Positions 6,911 to 15,917 of a stretch of 64,000 nucleotides of DNA are shown one piece after another. Both the position numbers and the translations under genes were made by a program. The stretch's first letter is position 1, and every line of letters begins with the position of its first letter. The stretch lies in the NCBI RefSeq assembly GCF_000205165.1, contig NZ_GL883841.1, positions 1-64,000 on the forward strand, given 5' to 3'. The notes beneath the pieces were generated by a model. The model was not told the origin of the DNA. It ran no database searches and saw only the letters and a list, made by a program, of their open reading frames with translations. Source of the stretch: Paraprevotella xylaniphila YIT 11841 (GTDB lineage: Bacteria; Bacteroidota; Bacteroidia; Bacteroidales; Bacteroidaceae).

Positions 6911-9478
6911 ATGAAAATCATGACACGACTTAAGACCAAGTTATCCGCCCTTCTTCCCTTCATCGGGCTTCTTTGCGCCCAAGCACAACGCGACATGAAA
7001 ACCATCAACGACGGTTGGTTTTTCAGAAAAGCTTCCACAGAAAACTGGCAACCCGTAAATGTTCCCCATACGTATAACCTGGATGCCTATTCGCAAAGGA
7101 ACTATTATATGGGGAAAGCATTTTACCAGAAATCGTTCGTCTTACCGGAAGTTCCGCAAGGCAAACGCTGTTTTCTAAAAATAGATGCAGCCAGCAAAGC
7201 GGCAGACCTTACGCTGAACGGACAAAAGATAGGCAGCCATGCAGGCGGGTACAGTGCTTTTACATTCGATATCACCCCCTATATCCAGAAGAACAACACG
7301 ATAGAAATCACGGTAGACAACAGCCGGAAAGATATTACTCCCATATCGGCCGACTTCACATTCTGGGGTGGCATATACCGTGATGTATGGCTTATCACTA
7401 CCTCCGAACAACATTTCAATCTTTTGAATCATGGTTCCGATGGTATCTTCATCAGTACCCCGCATGTAGACGAGAAGGAAGCTACGATAGAAATACGTAG
7501 TGAAATCACGAACGATGCCACAGAAAAGGCTACCCTCGAAGTAATCCATCAAATCTATGACCCGCAGGGCAAATTGCAGCAAACCCTGAAACAACTACTT
7601 TCCGTCAAAGCCGGCGAAACCCAAACGGTACGTAAAACCTCCGCCATCGAGCAACCCCAATTATGGAGTCCGGAAAGTCCGCGATTATACGAAATCGTCA
7701 CCACACTTCGCAACCCTAAGACGGGCATGGAACTGGACAGAAGTACGCATAAGACAGGATTCCGCTGGTTCAGTTTCGATGGTGAAAAAGGATTCAACCT
7801 GAACGGAAAACCTTATAAATTACGCGGAGTCAACCGCCACCAAGACCAAGCACCGGTAGGCGTGGCACTGGACGATGAAGCACACCGGAGAGACATACGG
7901 CTCATCAAAGAAATGGGGTGTAACTTCATTCGCATTGCCCACTATCCGCAGGATGATGCGTTAGTGGAGGCTTGTGACGAAATGGGATTGCTGGCCTGGG
8001 AGGAAATCCCTATCATCAATATCGTACCCGACACACCGGGATATGACGACAACTGTGAAACCAATCTGACCGAAATGATTCGTCAGCATTACAACCATCC
8101 TAGCATCATCGCATGGGGTTACATGAACGAAATCCTGCTCACGGCTCCCGGTCCCGACCGTCCGGAATGGCCTGCCTGTAGGGAACGTACGGTAAAACTG
8201 GCACAAAGACTCGAAAAGATATTAAAACAAGAAGACCCATACCGGGCCAGTGTCATGGCTTTCAACATGACGAACTTATATAATGAAATCGGCCTGGACC
8301 TCGTGGACGTATCCGGATGGAACCTTTACCACGGTTGGTATGTAGGACAGTTAAACGACTTTAACCGATGGATGGAAAACCAACACGCGCGTTACCCGAA
8401 ACGCCCCACCATTATTAGCGAATGGGGAGCAGGTTCCGACCGCCGCCTTCATTCCAGGCACCCGAAAGCCTTCGACTTCAGCATAGAATACCAACAAACA
8501 TACGTAGAACACTACTTGCCTTTCATCGAAGGTACAGAATATATCAGCGGATGCACTTATTGGAATTTCATAGACTTCAATGTAGCTGCCCGACAAGAAT
8601 CCATGCCGAGGGTAAACAACAAGGGACTGTTCTACAACGACCGTACACCCAAAGACGTGTCTTACTATTTTAAAGCCATGTGGCGTAAGGACACGCCCGT
8701 ATTGCACATTGCCAGCCGGGACTGGCCCGTACGGACAGGAGACAAAAACGAAAAGCATCCCGTCAAAATCTATACGAACCTGGACGAAGTGGAACTCATC
8801 ATTAACGGAAAATCCATCGGAAAGCAGCGTCCCGCCAACTGCCATACGGTCTTCAACGTGACATTGCCCTACGGGATATCTACCCTCAAAGCACAGGGAG
8901 ACAAAAACGGACAGATGGTGGAGGACGTCATGGTCCTGCGCCTGAATGCGATGCCCGACTTGGCAAAGGGAGATGAGCTAGCCATCAATGTAGGGAGCGA
9001 CTGTACCTTTACTTCGGATGTCAGCGGACTTACATGGCTGCCAGACCAACCATACTCCAAAGGCAGTTGGGGATACATAGAAGGAAAGGCACGCAGTACG
9101 ACTTCCGAAATAGAGAATACCACAGACGGACCTTTGTACCAAACATGGCGCGAAAACCTACGTGCCTATCAAATCGACGCACCGTCCGGCACATACGAGG
9201 TGGAACTGCTCATGGCAGACGTGAGCCGTTCACGGCCGCAATTGGCCAACTTGTTAGGACGGGGACACGACGGACAGGCCATAGCCGACAGCCGGTTCAA
9301 CATCACCATCTGCGGTCGTCGGGTAGAAACCGACTTTTCACCAGCCGACGGCGGACATTACCGCCAAGCTTCCCGCCGACGTTATATCATTCAGAACAAG
9401 GAAAACAAAATCGATGTGCTTTTCGAAACCCTGAAAGGCAAATGCCATCTGGCCGGAATAAAAATAAGAAAGCTGTAA
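6911..9478 (+). CDS. Secreted GH2 glycoside hydrolase (beta-galactosidase-like)
   Basis: An 855-residue exported enzyme. A signal peptide ends near LLCAQA. It is followed by a GH2 sugar-binding domain (about 30-190), an Ig-like domain (about 200-290) and the TIM barrel, which begins around FNLNGKPYKLRGVNRHQD. The acid/base Glu is in GYMNEIL (about residue 407) and the nucleophile Glu in ISEWGAG (about 504). A DUF4982-like domain (VKIYTNLDEVELIINGKS) and a C-terminal malectin-like domain follow. Beta-galactosidase is the likely activity but other GH2 specificities are possible. The reading frame stays open far upstream, but ATG 6911 places the signal peptide and promoter correctly. Confidence 0.9.
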   Translation: MKIMTRLKTKLSALLPFIGLLCAQAQRDMKTINDGWFFRKASTENWQPVNVPHTYNLDAYSQRNYYMGKAFYQKSFVLPEVPQGKRCFLKIDAASKAADLTLNGQKIGSHAGGYSAFTFDITPYIQKNNTIEITVDNSRKDITPISADFTFWGGIYRDVWLITTSEQHFNLLNHGSDGIFISTPHVDEKEATIEIRSEITNDATEKATLEVIHQIYDPQGKLQQTLKQLLSVKAGETQTVRKTSAIEQPQLWSPESPRLYEIVTTLRNPKTGMELDRSTHKTGFRWFSFDGEKGFNLNGKPYKLRGVNRHQDQAPVGVALDDEAHRRDIRLIKEMGCNFIRIAHYPQDDALVEACDEMGLLAWEEIPIINIVPDTPGYDDNCETNLTEMIRQHYNHPSIIAWGYMNEILLTAPGPDRPEWPACRERTVKLAQRLEKILKQEDPYRASVMAFNMTNLYNEIGLDLVDVSGWNLYHGWYVGQLNDFNRWMENQHARYPKRPTIISEWGAGSDRRLHSRHPKAFDFSIEYQQTYVEHYLPFIEGTEYISGCTYWNFIDFNVAARQESMPRVNNKGLFYNDRTPKDVSYYFKAMWRKDTPVLHIASRDWPVRTGDKNEKHPVKIYTNLDEVELIINGKSIGKQRPANCHTVFNVTLPYGISTLKAQGDKNGQMVEDVMVLRLNAMPDLAKGDELAINVGSDCTFTSDVSGLTWLPDQPYSKGSWGYIEGKARSTTSEIENTTDGPLYQTWRENLRAYQIDAPSGTYEVELLMADVSRSRPQLANLLGRGHDGQAIADSRFNITICGRRVETDFSPADGGHYRQASRRRYIIQNKENKIDVLFETLKGKCHLAGIKIRKL

Positions 9479-9510
9479 GCACTATCAAACCGTCATGGCC
9501 TTATACATAC

Positions 9511-9550
9511 AGAAGACCTCTCCCATCTGCAAGAACGGGAGAGGTCTTCT
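9511..9550. terminator. Bidirectional terminator between GH2 and YbjQ genes
   Basis: A perfect 14-bp stem, AGAAGACCTCTCCC against GGGAGAGGTCTTCT, with a 12-base loop. It lies between two convergent genes and is followed by ATAATAAAA. It would work in either direction. Confidence 0.75.
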
Positions 9551-9575
9551 ATAATAAAATCCAAAACAAAGAATC

Positions 9576-9896
9576 TCATTCCATGCTCACCGCCGTACCG
9601 CTGCATGTCACCATCAGCATGCTGCCGCTTGCCCCCACCGTTTCATAATCCAAGTCGATTCCAATGACCGCGTTGGCACCCAACCGGGCCGCTTCCTCCC
9701 CCATCTCCCGCAAAGCCGTGTCTTTGGCCTTGCGCAAGACCTCTTCATACGAACCCGAACGCCCGCCGAAGAAATCCCGCAATCCGGCAAAAAGGTCGCG
9801 CACCGCGTTCGCGCCGATGATAGCCTCACCTGTCACCACACCGTGATACTTCGTAATATGCTTGCCCTCCACAAGGGCTGTAGTCGTCATCAACAT
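9576..9896 (-). CDS. YbjQ-family (UPF0145) putative heavy-metal-binding protein
   Basis: A 106-residue cytosolic protein of the YbjQ/DUF74 family. Family marks are [23 protein letters not shown] at the start, the central [18 protein letters not shown], and [16 protein letters not shown]. The family has a pentameric fold and an old, weakly supported heavy-metal-binding label, so the role is unknown. The length is standard. It is 17 bases downstream of the DoxX gene on the same strand, so both may be in one transcript. Confidence 0.88.
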   Translation of the reverse strand: MLMTTTALVEGKHITKYHGVVTGEAIIGANAVRDLFAGLRDFFGGRSGSYEEVLRKAKDTALREMGEEAARLGANAVIGIDLDYETVGASGSMLMVTCSGTAVSME

Positions 9897-9913
9897 AATA
9901 TAGTGTATTTAAA

Positions 9914-10354
9914 TTACCGCCTTCTTTTTCCACCTTTCGTCATCCAATGGTCCACCGAATATTTACCCGGTCCGGCCATATACATCAGAATGAACACAAC
10001 CAGATAGACAAAAGCCAATTCACCTCCCGTCATGCTTCCGCCATGGGCAAAGAAAAAAGCCACAGCCATCGTTACGATCATCGGAATCATACTCAAACGA
10101 TACAAGAAACCGAACACGAAAGCTACTGAACAAAACAGTTCACCGAAAATGGCCAGCATCAGGGAATAACGGCTCCCGATTCCGAACGGGTCGGGGAAAG
10201 AAGCAGACATGGCGGCAAACCCTGTCAGTTTGGCATAACCATGGGTCATCAGTAAAGAGCCGAATAGCAGACGCATGGACAACAGGAAAAGGGAAAAGTT
10301 CGTTTGGTTCGCTTTACGCGGAAACAATAAAGTATTATATTTCATATTCATCAT
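9914..10354 (-). CDS. DoxX-family small membrane protein
   Basis: A 146-residue protein with four membrane helices. It contains LLMTHGYAKLTGF after the first helix and a FLYRLSMIPMIVTMAVAFFFAHGG helix pair, typical of DoxX/DoxD proteins. Relatives form small integral membrane proteins tied to redox or thiol stress in some bacteria, but no partner is visible here. The likely start is ATG 10354, with other in-frame ATGs at 10351 and 10345. A -7 promoter element lies at 10416-10423. Confidence 0.85.
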   Translation of the reverse strand: MMNMKYNTLLFPRKANQTNFSLFLLSMRLLFGSLLMTHGYAKLTGFAAMSASFPDPFGIGSRYSLMLAIFGELFCSVAFVFGFLYRLSMIPMIVTMAVAFFFAHGGSMTGGELAFVYLVVFILMYMAGPGKYSVDHWMTKGGKRRR

Positions 10355-10415
10355 TATTTAATAGTAAAAAATACAAGATAAAGCTGCTGTAGATACAAAA
10401 AACCTTGTCTGAAGT

Positions 10416-10423
10416 CAAATATA
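10416..10423 (-). promoter_or_regulatory. -7 promoter element for the DoxX-YbjQ unit
   Basis: The minus strand reads TATATTTG, a TAnnTTTG match about 62 bases before the DoxX start. No clear -33 element. Confidence 0.4.
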
Positions 10424-10505
10424 CGAATAAGATTCGTCTTCCGGCCCCTTTTTACATTTAATAACTACCTTACAACCGTTTTATCCGTATTTTTATCTGC
10501 CCGGG

Positions 10506-10967
10506 TCAGACCTGAATGCCATACACCTGCTTGACCTCATCCATCACGAAGGTGGACTCCATGGAACCGAGACTCTCGATTGTCCCCAACACATTGAGAA
10601 GAAACTCCTGATAATACTTCATATCGGGTGCATGAATCTTGAGCAGGTAATCGTAACTACCGGAAATGTTATAACACTCCGTCACTTCCGGTATTTCCCG
10701 GATAATGCCCGTGAACTCTTCTGCGATTTCTTTGTTCAACCGGCGCAGCTTCACCCGGCAAAATACTAAAAAACCGCGATTGAGCTTTTCGGCATCCAAC
10801 ACCGCGATATACTTCTTGATGTATCCTTGCGCCTCCAGTCTCTTCAGGCGTTCAAAAACAGGAGTCGTAGAAAGATGTACACGCGCGGCCAGTTCTTTTG
10901 TCGTCAAACGGGCATTATCTTGCAAAGTACGCAGAATTTGCAAGTCGATATGATCTAAACTTTCCAT
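10506..10967 (-). CDS. Lrp/AsnC-family transcriptional regulator
   Basis: A 153-residue DNA-binding regulator with the usual two parts. The winged helix-turn-helix begins LDHIDLQILRTLQDNARLT and includes HLSTTPVFERLKRLEAQG (about residues 30-47). The C-terminal RAM ligand-binding domain includes EVTECYNISGSYDYLLKI. Length is normal for the family. It is divergent from metY-cysK, so control of methionine/cysteine synthesis is a reasonable inference but not shown. ATG 10967 is chosen because the protein starts with the conserved LDxxDxxIL motif; upstream in-frame codons give non-conserved sequence. Confidence 0.9.
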   Translation of the reverse strand: MESLDHIDLQILRTLQDNARLTTKELAARVHLSTTPVFERLKRLEAQGYIKKYIAVLDAEKLNRGFLVFCRVKLRRLNKEIAEEFTGIIREIPEVTECYNISGSYDYLLKIHAPDMKYYQEFLLNVLGTIESLGSMESTFVMDEVKQVYGIQV

Positions 10968-11092
10968 AGAAAAAACGTCTATAAACAGAGCTGTAGCCCC
11001 CTTAAACAAGGCTGTATATTCTGTTTTTGAATACAAAAATAGATATTTTTTCCGTATTTCTTTCACTTCTTGTTTGATTATTCCAAAAACCA

Positions 11093-11100
11093 TAACTTTG
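11093..11100 (+). promoter_or_regulatory. -7 promoter element for metY
   Basis: TAACTTTG matches TAnnTTTG, 47 bases before the metY ATG. A TTTG lies 16 bases upstream at 11073-11076, slightly closer than the usual spacing. It lies between divergent lrp and metY, where an Lrp-type regulator would act. Confidence 0.5.
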
Positions 11101-11147
11101 CCATCATCGAAACAAGAAACAGTCAAGAACTTAATAACAGAAACATC

Positions 11148-12434
11148 ATGGACAGAACAAAACTACACTTCGAGACCCTGCAACTCCATGTAGGACAAGA
11201 GCAGGCGGACCCGGCCACGGATGCCCGTGCCGTACCGATTTACCAAACCGCCTCATACGTGTTCCACAATGCGGACGATGCAGCCGCACGCTTCGGCCTG
11301 CAAGCCCCCGGCAACATCTACGGACGGCTGACCAACAGCACGCAAGGAGTGTTCGAGGAACGCATGGCCGCCTTGGAAGGCGGAATAGCCGGACTGGCCG
11401 TAGCTTCGGGAGCGGCCGCCATCACTTACGCTTTCCAGAACATCACACATGCAGGCGACCACATCGTAGCCGCCAAGACCATTTACGGCGGCAGCTACAA
11501 CCTCCTGGCCCACACCCTGCCGGCATACGGCGTCACCACTACATTCGTCGATCCTGAAAACCCCGGCAATTTCGAACAAGCCATACAGGAAAACACCAAA
11601 GCCGTATTCATCGAGACATTGGGAAACCCCAATTGCAACATCATAGACATTGATGCCGTGGCCGACATCGCACACCGCCACCGGATTCCGCTCATCATAG
11701 ACAATACGTTCGGCACGCCTTACCTTATCCGTCCGATAGAGCATGGGGCAGACATCGTCGTACATTCGGCCACGAAGTTCATCGGCGGCCACGGCACTTC
11801 ATTAGGAGGTGTCATCGTGGACTCCGGAAAATTCGACTGGAAAGCTTCCGGGAAATTCCCGCAACTCACCCAACCGGATGCCAGCTACCACGGCATTTGT
11901 TTCACCGACGCGGCAGGAGCGGCAGCCTACATCACCCGTATCCGCGCCACACTGTTGCGCGACACGGGAGCTACCATCAGCCCGTTCAATGCCTTCATCC
12001 TTCTTCAGGGGTTGGAAACCTTGTCCTTACGGGTGGAACGCCACGTGGAGAACACCCTGAAAATCCTGGATTTCCTCTCCACACACCCTAAGGTAAAGAA
12101 AGTCAACCATCCGGCATTGCCCGGACACCCCGACCATAAACTATATGAAACGTACTTCCCGAAAGGAGCCGGTTCCATCTTCACCTTCGAAATCAAGGGA
12201 GGACGTGAAGAAGCGTTCCGCTTCATCGACAGCCTGGAGATATTCTCTCTTTTGGCCAACGTGGCCGATGTCAAATCGCTGGTCATCCACCCGGCCAGTA
12301 CCACCCACTCCCAACTCAATGAAACGGAACTGGCCGAGCAAGGCATCACGCAAGCCACGATACGTCTCTCCATCGGCACGGAACATATCGACGACTTGCT
12401 CTCCGACCTGACGCAGGCCTTCGCCCAAGTCTGA
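11148..12434 (+). CDS. metY: O-acetylhomoserine sulfhydrylase (MetY-type)
   Basis: A 428-residue PLP enzyme of the Cys/Met metabolism family that makes homocysteine from O-acetylhomoserine and sulfide. The opening [21 protein letters not shown], the Y-x-R motif (IYGRLTNST), and the PLP lysine in [13 protein letters not shown] (about K210) are all present. The long form (about 430 residues) favours O-acetylhomoserine sulfhydrylase over shorter cystathionine synthases or lyases. cysK follows 56 bases later, so both sulfide-fixing enzymes sit together, opposite an Lrp-type regulator. ATG 11148 starts the conserved sequence; the frame is open further upstream. Confidence 0.93.
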   Translation: MDRTKLHFETLQLHVGQEQADPATDARAVPIYQTASYVFHNADDAAARFGLQAPGNIYGRLTNSTQGVFEERMAALEGGIAGLAVASGAAAITYAFQNITHAGDHIVAAKTIYGGSYNLLAHTLPAYGVTTTFVDPENPGNFEQAIQENTKAVFIETLGNPNCNIIDIDAVADIAHRHRIPLIIDNTFGTPYLIRPIEHGADIVVHSATKFIGGHGTSLGGVIVDSGKFDWKASGKFPQLTQPDASYHGICFTDAAGAAAYITRIRATLLRDTGATISPFNAFILLQGLETLSLRVERHVENTLKILDFLSTHPKVKKVNHPALPGHPDHKLYETYFPKGAGSIFTFEIKGGREEAFRFIDSLEIFSLLANVADVKSLVIHPASTTHSQLNETELAEQGITQATIRLSIGTEHIDDLLSDLTQAFAQV

Positions 12435-12490
12435 ATACCTAAGAACCACGTAATACATATACATTCGACAAACGCAAAAAAGAAAAGATT

Positions 12491-13438
12491 ATGGAAAAGA
12501 TTTATCATTCGCTGACCGAACTTATCGGGCGTACACCTTTATTGGAAATCAGCCACATAGAAGAGAAAGAACAACTGAAAGCCAGAGTTCTGGCCAAACT
12601 GGAAAGTTTCAATCCCGGAGGAAGCGTGAAAGACCGCGCAGCCTTCTATATGATAGAGGCGGCAGAAAAAGAAGGCCTGCTGCGTCCCGGTAGCCTCATC
12701 ATAGAGCCTACCAGCGGAAACACGGGCATCGGACTGGCTTGGATTGCCTCAGTCAAAGGTTACCGGCTCACGCTCACCATGCCTGAAACTATGAGCCTCG
12801 AACGCCGCAATCTTCTGAAAGCATTAGGTGCCACACTGGTACTCACTCCGGGCAGCGAGGGCATGAAGGGAGCCATCCGCAAGGCCGAAGAACTGAAAGC
12901 TGCAAATCCCGGTGCTTTCATTCCGGGACAATTCGACAATCCGGCCAATCCAGAAGCACACGTACAAACCACAGCAGAGGAAATATGGAACGACACAGAC
13001 GGTAAAGTGGACTTCTTCGTAGCCGGCGTAGGCACGGGAGGTACCATCAGCGGAACAGCTAAAGGATTGAAAAAGCACAATCCGTCCGTGCAAGCCATAG
13101 CCGTAGAACCGGACGCCTCGCCCGTTCTCTCCGGTGGTAGCCCCGGTCCTCATAAAATACAAGGAATAGGTGCCGGCTTCGCTCCGGTGAATTTCGACCG
13201 CCAACAGGTGGACGAAATCATCCGGGTCACAGACGAAGATGCCGTCCGTGCCTCCCGCATGCTGGCCAGCCACGAGGGGGTACTCGCGGGCATCTCGTCC
13301 GGCGCTGCCCTGCACGCCGCCCTGCAAATCGCACGCCGCCCGGAGAACGAGGGCAAAACGATTGTCGTGCTGCTTCCCGACACGGGCGAACGCTACCTGT
13401 CCACCGTGCTGTATGCCTTCGAAGACTTCCCGCTGTAA
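12491..13438 (+). CDS. cysK: Cysteine synthase A
   Basis: A 315-residue PLP enzyme that makes cysteine from O-acetylserine and sulfide. The PLP lysine is K47 in [11 protein letters not shown], the substrate loop is [13 protein letters not shown] (about residues 74-86), and the phosphate-binding GTGGTISG is near residue 180. Length is typical for CysK/CysM. It pairs with metY upstream. A long palindromic repeat starts about 105 bases after its stop, between it and the convergent araC gene. Confidence 0.96.
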   Translation: MEKIYHSLTELIGRTPLLEISHIEEKEQLKARVLAKLESFNPGGSVKDRAAFYMIEAAEKEGLLRPGSLIIEPTSGNTGIGLAWIASVKGYRLTLTMPETMSLERRNLLKALGATLVLTPGSEGMKGAIRKAEELKAANPGAFIPGQFDNPANPEAHVQTTAEEIWNDTDGKVDFFVAGVGTGGTISGTAKGLKKHNPSVQAIAVEPDASPVLSGGSPGPHKIQGIGAGFAPVNFDRQQVDEIIRVTDEDAVRASRMLASHEGVLAGISSGAALHAALQIARRPENEGKTIVVLLPDTGERYLSTVLYAFEDFPL

Positions 13439-13544
13439 AAGGCCTCAACCTAAAATGTATGCTTTTCTGCTTACATCGCCTTATGGAACAGGCGTTTTCA
13501 TAAATCACTCATAATTAACGATGTAAATAAGCAGAGCCATTCCA

Positions 13545-13623
13545 AAAATCAATTGCCGCAGATTCACAAATCATTCTGCGGCAATTGATTTTTCAATCTA
13601 AGCCAAACGATTTTCCGTTTGGC
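13545..13623. repeat. Double-palindrome repeat, copy A
   Basis: The first stem is a perfect 18-bp inverted repeat (13545-13562 with 13575-13592, 12-base loop) built on CAATTGCCGCAGA. After a short CAATCTA spacer comes a second stem, GCCAAACG/CGTTTGGC (13602-13609 with 13616-13623), around ATTTTC. It lies between convergent cysK and araC genes and could terminate both. It shares its CGATTTTCCGTT core with copies at 37947-37992 and 56083-56169. Confidence 0.8.
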
Positions 13624-14494
13624 GCACAAAAATTTCACGCTCCCCGCCCGCAAAATTTTTCAATCGGAAATCCCGGGGCGACATTCCCGTGTTCTTTTTA
13701 AAAAAACGTGTGAGGCACGACTGGTCCGTAAAATGAAGCCGCTCCGCGATTTCCGTAACGGACAAGTCCGGCTCGCTAAGCAATACCTTAATCTCTGCCA
13801 CCAACTGCTCGTCTATCAACTGCTTGGGCGAACGTCCACCCATATAACGGACGGTAATCTGATGCAGATAACGTGGAGTGATGCAAAGCTTTTCTGAATA
13901 AAAAGCCACTTGGTGCTCCTGTGCGCCATGGTCGCGCACCAACTGCATGAACCTGTGGCAAACCGCCTGCTTACGGCTGTACTGCTTCGCGACCGACAGC
14001 TTTTCCTGTATGGTGTTGAACAGCCACATCAGCAACCCCTGCAGGAAATTATACTCTTGCTGCAGCCTGAACGGGGACACATTTCCGCAAAAAAGCATCC
14101 GAGCCATATCCATCCACAAATTGATCTGCACCCATGTGGCCTGGCTCCGCTCATCCTCCGTATGACGGTAACAAGGATGTTCGTGCGTGTAGTTCAGGTA
14201 AGGGGTATCTATGGGCAGGACGGCTTTCAGAAAAACTTCTTTGGGAAACATCAGCAAACGTACCATAAAATCATCCGACGCACAAAGCACTTGTATCAGG
14301 CTTCCTGCAAGAAAAATAAGCTCGGTCTGCTCCCCCAAGGCATATTGCTGCACGCCGGTGGACACGACAGCCGTGCCACGGACGCAAATCAAATAAACCC
14401 CGCACACGAAATGGCTTGGTTTCGAGCGCAGAGAGGCCAGATTGGTTTCCTCATAGTGGATAGATGAAGTGTCGGAAGGTAAGAATACGGCCAT
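13598..14494 (-). CDS. AraC-family transcriptional regulator
   Basis: A 298-residue regulator. The N-terminal half (about 1-180) is a cupin-like sensor domain. The C-terminal half carries the AraC double helix-turn-helix, with AEIKVLLSEPDLSVTEIAERLHF and DQSCLTRFFKKNTGMSPRDFR (about residues 228-275). It is divergent from the Bcr/CflA efflux gene, so it probably controls the pump in response to a toxic compound; the ligand is unknown. Its 3' end overlaps the right edge of palindromic repeat copy A, so the second palindrome encodes its last residues. Confidence 0.9.
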   Translation of the reverse strand: MAVFLPSDTSSIHYEETNLASLRSKPSHFVCGVYLICVRGTAVVSTGVQQYALGEQTELIFLAGSLIQVLCASDDFMVRLLMFPKEVFLKAVLPIDTPYLNYTHEHPCYRHTEDERSQATWVQINLWMDMARMLFCGNVSPFRLQQEYNFLQGLLMWLFNTIQEKLSVAKQYSRKQAVCHRFMQLVRDHGAQEHQVAFYSEKLCITPRYLHQITVRYMGGRSPKQLIDEQLVAEIKVLLSEPDLSVTEIAERLHFTDQSCLTRFFKKNTGMSPRDFRLKNFAGGEREIFVRQTENRLA

Positions 14495-14516
14495 GGTTTT
14501 ATTCCTTTTTAGACCG

Positions 14517-14524
14517 CAAATATA
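14517..14524 (-). promoter_or_regulatory. -7 promoter element for the araC-type gene
   Basis: The minus strand reads TATATTTG, matching TAnnTTTG, 23 bases before the regulator's ATG. Confidence 0.45.
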
Positions 14525-14611
14525 CGAAAAATCACTCCCTCTGCCGTATATTATTCCGATAATGAAATGTTTTGTACACGTTACGACAAACGAAAACAGT
14601 TACGATTGAAG

Positions 14612-14619
14612 TACTTTTG
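14612..14619 (+). promoter_or_regulatory. -7 promoter element for the efflux gene
   Basis: TACTTTTG matches TAnnTTTG, 30 bases before the ATG at 14649. It is divergent from the regulator's promoter about 90 bases away. Confidence 0.45.
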
Positions 14620-14648
14620 CACCGGAAAAAACAAAGCATTTGAAAACA

Positions 14649-15896
14649 ATGGGAAGCAAACGGAACTCAAAAACATTCATCCTGTTATTCTTGGGCCTCT
14701 TGAGTGCCTTCGGACCGTTCGTGATGGACATGTATCTGCCCACTTTGCCTGCCATGTCAGGCTACTTCCGCACCACATCGTCCATGGTGCAACTGGGACT
14801 GACGACCAGCATGGCCGGACTTGCCGCAGGCCAACTGTTTTTCGGCCCGTTGAGTGACAAATACGGCCGACGTCCCGTATTGTTAGTCGCACTCATGCTT
14901 TTCCTGCTATCCACAGCCGGTTGCATTTTTTCCGAAAATATCCTGCAATTCATCGCCTTACGCTTCTTGCAAGGCGTATCCGGGGCGGGCGGTGTCGTCC
15001 TCTCCCGTTCCATTGCGGCCGACAAATATTCTGCCCGCGAACTGGCCGGTGTATTGGCCGTCATAGGAGGCATAAACGGAGTAGCCACTGTAGCAGCCCC
15101 CATAGCCGGAAGCTTCTTGGCCGACGCAAGCGGATGGCAAGGCATCTTCTGGAGTCTCTTTTTATTGGGAACGATTCTACTGGCAGGCAGTTTCCGCATG
15201 GAGGAATCGCATCCGGCCGGACTGCGTGCCTCTGTCCGGTGGAACGACATCCTCCGCAACTTCGGCCTCGTATTACGCAACCGGCAATATTTGGCCTACA
15301 CGTTACAATACGGATTCACGATGGGAGTACTTTTCGTGAATATCGCATCGGCCCCTTTCATCATGCAGGAACATTACGGCCTTTCTGCCATGCAATTCAG
15401 CCTGTGCTTCGGGGCAAATGCCATAGCCATGGCCATCGCCTCGACCGTCGCGGTCAAATTGCCCACGATGAAAGATGCGTTGCACATCGGCAGCAATGGC
15501 ATGCTGTGGCTGTCTTTCGCATGGTTGGCAGCTTTGTCGCAAGGATGTAGCTTTTGGATATACGAGACATTGGTCTTCGCCCTCCTCTCCATGGCAGGCA
15601 TCACCTTTACCGCCTCCAACACGTTGGCCATGGAATGCGAAAGAGAAAATGCAGGCGTGGCTTCGGCTCTTCTCGGCACTGCCGGTTTTGCCGTAGGCGG
15701 CATCATGTCTCCCTTGGTAGGATTGGGGAACATCCTCTTTTCTACCGGCACACTGTTCATCTTCAGCTCGTTCCTTGCCCTCTTGTGTACACACTATGCC
15801 TTGTCGTCACAAGGTTTCATCCGTAGCCACATCTTAGAGGAACTCCGGCAAGCTGCGAAAAAGATATCCGCCCTCCCACGGCAAAACTCCAAATGA
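14649..15896 (+). CDS. Bcr/CflA-type MFS multidrug efflux transporter
   Basis: A 415-residue inner-membrane antiporter with about 12 hydrophobic segments. The opening LGLLSAFGPFVMDMYLPTLPAM and the loop-2/3 motif FGPLSDKYGRRPVLL are characteristic of the Bcr/CflA drug:proton antiporter subfamily. RFLQGVSGAGGVVLSRSIAAD is the motif C/D1 region around helices 4-5. Substrates cannot be read from sequence. It is divergent from an AraC regulator, the usual arrangement for inducible export. ATG 14649 is chosen over the in-frame TTG at 14640. Confidence 0.92.
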   Translation: MGSKRNSKTFILLFLGLLSAFGPFVMDMYLPTLPAMSGYFRTTSSMVQLGLTTSMAGLAAGQLFFGPLSDKYGRRPVLLVALMLFLLSTAGCIFSENILQFIALRFLQGVSGAGGVVLSRSIAADKYSARELAGVLAVIGGINGVATVAAPIAGSFLADASGWQGIFWSLFLLGTILLAGSFRMEESHPAGLRASVRWNDILRNFGLVLRNRQYLAYTLQYGFTMGVLFVNIASAPFIMQEHYGLSAMQFSLCFGANAIAMAIASTVAVKLPTMKDALHIGSNGMLWLSFAWLAALSQGCSFWIYETLVFALLSMAGITFTASNTLAMECERENAGVASALLGTAGFAVGGIMSPLVGLGNILFSTGTLFIFSSFLALLCTHYALSSQGFIRSHILEELRQAAKKISALPRQNSK

Positions 15897-15917
15897 CCAC
15901 CCTACGGCCCGTAACGG

